Shown: positions 61,229-64,000 of the stretch, piece by piece
How the letters are laid out: the number at the start of each line of letters is the position of its first letter
Position numbering within the stretch: position 1 is the first letter of the stretch
From: Planotetraspora silvatica
Lineage (GTDB): Bacteria > Actinomycetota > Actinomycetes > Streptosporangiales > Streptosporangiaceae
NCBI RefSeq assembly: GCF_016863315.1
Contig: NZ_BOOQ01000050.1
Location: forward strand, 1 to 64,000
Reading direction: 5' to 3'
Length of the DNA stretch: 64,000 nucleotides
Position numbers and translations under genes: made by a program
The notes under the pieces: model-generated
What the model was told of the DNA's origin: nothing
The model's input: the letters and a program-made list of their open reading frames with translations, nothing else
Databases searched by the model: none

Positions 61229-61465
61229 TCAGGTGCCCGGGCGCCGGGGAGCTGTCGGGACGGGCGGGTGTACAACGGGCAGGCCCGAGGTGCGCCAGGA
61301 CTGGAATCCACCCGGGATCTCGCCGTCGGCGGCCCGCTGGAACTCCGGTCGCGTGTCGACGAGCAGAGCCCCCCGCCGTACCGCGTGATAGGCCTGAACG
61401 GCGGTCAAGCGCTGCAGCCCCCGCCGCGCCCGGGCGAGCACGTGATCTATTCCCCCCGACTCCAT
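61229..61465 (-). pseudogene. Rhodanese-like protein missing its active-site segment
   Basis: The 78-codon frame begins as a rhodanese domain (ARRGLQRLTAVQAYHAVRRG; ALLVDTRPEFQRAADGEIPG) and jumps directly to the C-terminal GGFQSWRTSGLPV. In intact relatives about 50-60 residues lie between GEIPG and GGFQ, including the Cys-containing active-site loop. Loss by an in-frame deletion, perhaps through the two similar IPGx/IGG sites, explains the junction. The product cannot be a sulphurtransferase. Confidence 0.65.
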
Positions 61466-61627
61466 TCGTCGATCATGACCCGAGATGGCCACGTCAAACG
61501 TCCCGGTGACGTTGACGGAGTACCGAAGGGGTCGCGTTTCGCAAGAGTCTCGCCGATGGGTAGACCGGCGGTGTGTCGCTTGAATTCGCTGTCCAGTGGC
61601 GGCTGACCCTGCTCTGGAGGACTGCGT

Positions 61628-62800
61628 TCAGGAGAAGAGATTCGGCCAGTTGCCGCCGCGAGCCCGTACGTCCGCGGCCACCTCCTTCACCGACCGACCG
61701 TCGGTGTCAACACGCAGATCACCTGTCCCGGCGCTGTCGAGCGCCCTGGCCTCGAACGCCGCTCGTTCGGCGATACGGTGCAGGGTGTCCGAGTTCAGCC
61801 CTTTCAGCCCATCACCCGGGAGGGCCGGCCCGCCTCCCCGGCCACGCTGCGCGACGCGCTCGGCCAGCGTTTCCGGCCCCGCATGCAAGCGGCACACGGT
61901 CAAGGCCGTTCCGGGCAGCAACTCGGCGTAGCCGCGGACGATGTCGTCGGAGCCGGCCTCCCCGGAGACGACCAGGCATTGGGCACCCGCCGCGCGGTGC
62001 CCTGCCCAGACGGCCGCAAGGTTGCGGGCCTTGAGGCGATGGCTGTCCACGTCGTCGTCCGCGACGGGACGCAGCGCACCGATCTGCTTCACATCGACAT
62101 AGGCGGCACGCACGCCGGTCCGGTAGACCTGCATGAAGATCTCGTAGCCGACCGTCGACTTCCCAACCGCCGTAGCACCGCACAGCCACAGCACGGGTAC
62201 CGGCACGGAAACGGGTGCGGCATCCACCGAGGTCGGGGGGTTCTCCCGGTCAACGACACGGTGGACCGTCGCGGCGGGGAGGATGCCCGGCCATCCCCCC
62301 ACACGCTCACAGACCAGCCGGGCAGTCTCGGACACCGCTAAGCCGCCCGTATCCACGCACACGTCGGCGTAGTCACTGCGTTCCAGCGTTTCCGCTTCAA
62401 CGACCGCCTCCTCTACCAGATCAGGACGCCATCCCCGCGCGAGGAACCGTTCCTTGAGTTCAGCACTGTCGACGCGCAGTCGGCACACGGTGAACGTGGC
62501 CTCAGGAAGAAGGGCGGTGTACTCACGAACCTCCTCGGGAGTGTCGACGAAGCCCGCGAGGACCAGACACTGCACCCCTTCCTGCAGGAAATTCGGCCAC
62601 ATCGCAGCCAGATTCCGCGCGCGGAGGCGATGCGTCACCCCCTCTGGCATGGGGTAGCACAGGCTGATCTGGTCAGCGTCGACAAACGCCGTCTTGACGC
62701 CGGCACGACTCAGCTGCGCGAACACCTCCCAGCCAACCGTGGACTTCCCGACACCCGTAGGCCCCGACAGCCAGAGCAGAGGCAGAGAAACGTTGCTCAT
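61628..62800 (-). CDS. Internally duplicated P-loop NTPase
   Basis: Product of 390 residues built from two similar halves. Walker A sequences are LSGPTGVGKST (about 11-21) and LCGATAVGKST (about 206-216). Further matched segments are HRLRARNLAAMWPN versus HRLKARNLAAVWAG and GVQCLVLAG versus GAQCLVVSG. The spacing is about 195 residues. Each half resembles small-molecule kinase or AAA_33-type P-loop proteins. Walker A is complete in both halves, so both may bind nucleotide. Substrate unknown. Confidence 0.75.
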   Translation of the reverse strand: MSNVSLPLLWLSGPTGVGKSTVGWEVFAQLSRAGVKTAFVDADQISLCYPMPEGVTHRLRARNLAAMWPNFLQEGVQCLVLAGFVDTPEEVREYTALLPEATFTVCRLRVDSAELKERFLARGWRPDLVEEAVVEAETLERSDYADVCVDTGGLAVSETARLVCERVGGWPGILPAATVHRVVDRENPPTSVDAAPVSVPVPVLWLCGATAVGKSTVGYEIFMQVYRTGVRAAYVDVKQIGALRPVADDDVDSHRLKARNLAAVWAGHRAAGAQCLVVSGEAGSDDIVRGYAELLPGTALTVCRLHAGPETLAERVAQRGRGGGPALPGDGLKGLNSDTLHRIAERAAFEARALDSAGTGDLRVDTDGRSVKEVAADVRARGGNWPNLFS

Positions 62801-62974
62801 CCGCGTGACGCTAGCGGGCCCCCGGTGGAACGAGCGAGTGCATTTCGCCGCCGTCAGGGGGTGGGTGAGGCTCCGAACAGGACAGACACGGGGGCTCCCC
62901 CCCTCAAAGGGCGACCGGTACGACGGTGACGGTGGCCGTGCATATAGACGAGCGCACCGTCGCGGCAGCGGGCG

Positions 62975-64000
62975 CTAATAATGCCGCAATCCAGACCACA
63001 GCGCCGACCAGGGCTTGGCCGTGCCGGAGCACAGTGCGATCTGAGCATTCTGCTCCTCGTTGTCCACGCCCTCCCCGTTGTCCACGCGGCCCACCTGCCG
63101 GCAGCCGGTGAAGAACTGCTCGCTGGCGTCGTCGCCCTGCAGGCCCACCACCAGCACCGGCCCGTCGGCCGCGTCAGAGGGTGGCCCCCAGTCGGCGTAG
63201 CTCATATGGCCGGAGTAGGGCATCGGCAGGTTGTACCGGGGGCCGTACCGGACCAACGCGCTCGCCTCGCCGTAGTTGGCGGTGAAGATCACGGCTCGGG
63301 AGCGCTGCTCGGCGGGGATGGCGGCCCACTGGGCCGCTACCGCAGAGGTGAGTTCGGGCCACCCGACCTGCTCACCCTGCTCCTTGTTGATCGCGTTCAC
63401 CACCGACAGCGCGTTCGGCGGCAGTACCGGAAGCGAGAACAGACCGCTCACCATGATTGTGACGGCACCGGCGGCGACAACCGTCCATACGCGTCGCCGG
63501 TCTCGCATCCATCTGGCCACCGGTTCACAGCCGGCCGCCAGCAACACCAAAAGGAGCGGAAGCGCGTAGTACGGCTTGCCGCCGGCCAGGAGCACCAAGG
63601 CACAGAGAAGCGGATAGGCCAGCGCCATCGCACGCGCCCATCGCAGTTCGGGATCGCGCCACAGACGCAGGAACCCCGCGATCCAGATCGGCACGAACAA
63701 TGGGGACAGGTACACGATCTGCATGGGGAGGAACAACAAGCGGTTCTCAAGCCCATCGTCGGCACTGATCCCACTTGCGACGGTGAACTCCGGCCACCCG
63801 TGCGCGGCCTGCCACCACAGGTTGGGCCCGGCCACTACGGCTGCGATGACCACCCCGACTCCCAGCCACCGGCTGCGCAGCACCTGGCGCGGTCCCAGTG
63901 CCAGCTGAGCCACGAGCAGGGCTGCCACCAGAATGCCGACCAGATACTTGTTCTCCAGGGCGAGGCCGACGGCCGCGCCCATCGCGACCCAGAGGCGACC
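62975..64000 (-). CDS. GT39-type membrane glycosyltransferase, 5' end outside window
   Basis: The frame is open from 62975 to the window edge (at least 341 residues), so the N-terminus is missing. Several hydrophobic segments (for example GILVAALLVAQLALG, VVIAAVVAGPNLWW, LLCALVLLAGGKPYYALPLL, LLVLLAAGC) precede a soluble C-terminal domain of about 140 residues. The sequence LENKYLVGILVAALL and GGKPYYALP fit the PMT/ArnT-like (GT39) family of polyprenyl-sugar-dependent mannosyl- or arabinosyltransferases. The catalytic Asp-Glu of this family lies in the missing part. Confidence 0.75.
   Translation of the reverse strand, partial: GRLWVAMGAAVGLALENKYLVGILVAALLVAQLALGPRQVLRSRWLGVGVVIAAVVAGPNLWWQAAHGWPEFTVASGISADDGLENRLLFLPMQIVYLSPLFVPIWIAGFLRLWRDPELRWARAMALAYPLLCALVLLAGGKPYYALPLLLVLLAAGCEPVARWMRDRRRVWTVVAAGAVTIMVSGLFSLPVLPPNALSVVNAINKEQGEQVGWPELTSAVAAQWAAIPAEQRSRAVIFTANYGEASALVRYGPRYNLPMPYSGHMSYADWGPPSDAADGPVLVVGLQGDDASEQFFTGCRQVGRVDNGEGVDNEEQNAQIALCSGTAKPWSALWSGLRHY

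Overview
The window is high-GC DNA (by eye about two-thirds G+C or more) with many GTG starts, GGAGG-type ribosome sites, ATGA/GTGA stop-start overlaps, an actinobacterial-type dnaE, GlxA- and LysR-type regulators and MmyB-type XRE regulators. It comes from the chromosome of a mycelial actinomycete, most like the Streptosporangiales/Thermomonosporaceae (Actinomadura, Nonomuraea and relatives). That placement is an inference from gene style, not from a marker. I found no tRNA, rRNA, CRISPR array, insertion sequence or phage gene.

Layout. 0-6.2 kb: an operator-like GTTGCAAC repeat cluster; a three-gene DUF2089 / membrane / SHOCT-like operon; a decayed aldo/keto reductase; a hemerythrin-like protein; a membrane-anchored peptidoglycan-binding protein. 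5.6-17 kb: small regulator-enzyme modules (TetR/DUF1772, LysR/SnoaL-like/YceI, an O-methyltransferase, a carboxylesterase) and two separate copies of one arrangement, a zinc-free NADPH:quinone-type oxidoreductase facing a GlxA-type AraC regulator. 17-20.5 kb: secreted proteins, including one with two tandem PHP/CehA-type domains.

20.7-41.4 kb is the most coherent part: a CoA-dependent catabolic regulon. One arm (minus strand) makes a thiolase, an acyl-CoA ligase and a FabG-type dehydrogenase. The facing arm makes a MaoC hydratase and two tandem acyl-CoA dehydrogenases. A second minus-strand operon carries a complete LivK-G-F-H-M importer followed by a TetR regulator and an enoyl-CoA hydratase. 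A third operon (plus strand, next to a second TetR gene) carries an enoyl-CoA hydratase, an SDR, an APH-type kinase, an ACAD10/11-like acyl-CoA dehydrogenase and two more SDRs. Kinase plus ACAD is the signature of 4-hydroxyacyl-CoA catabolism (bacterial lva pathway, mammalian ACAD10/11). Related operator-like sequences lie in or next to the promoters of all three operons, suggesting one regulon for import and oxidation of a hydroxy acid, lactone or similar carbon source. An SGNH lipase/esterase between two arms may supply the acid.

41.5-50.4 kb: a secreted beta-propeller/RTX protein, the replicative polymerase gene dnaE, a broken metallopeptidase lipoprotein gene, and an SDR facing an XRE-family regulator. 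50.4-64 kb: GNAT, PEP-mutase-like, SDR and SRPBCC genes; a pair of damaged alpha/beta hydrolase genes (one with an in-frame amber codon, one missing its middle); a VioB-type ferritin-like protein preceded by a small, very acidic protein; fragments of a flavoprotein and of an ECF sigma factor; a two-component system; a VOC protein; a rhodanese gene that has lost its active-site segment; an internally duplicated P-loop protein; and the 3' part of a GT39-type membrane glycosyltransferase gene that runs off the window. Broken or internally deleted genes are unusually frequent in this last third.
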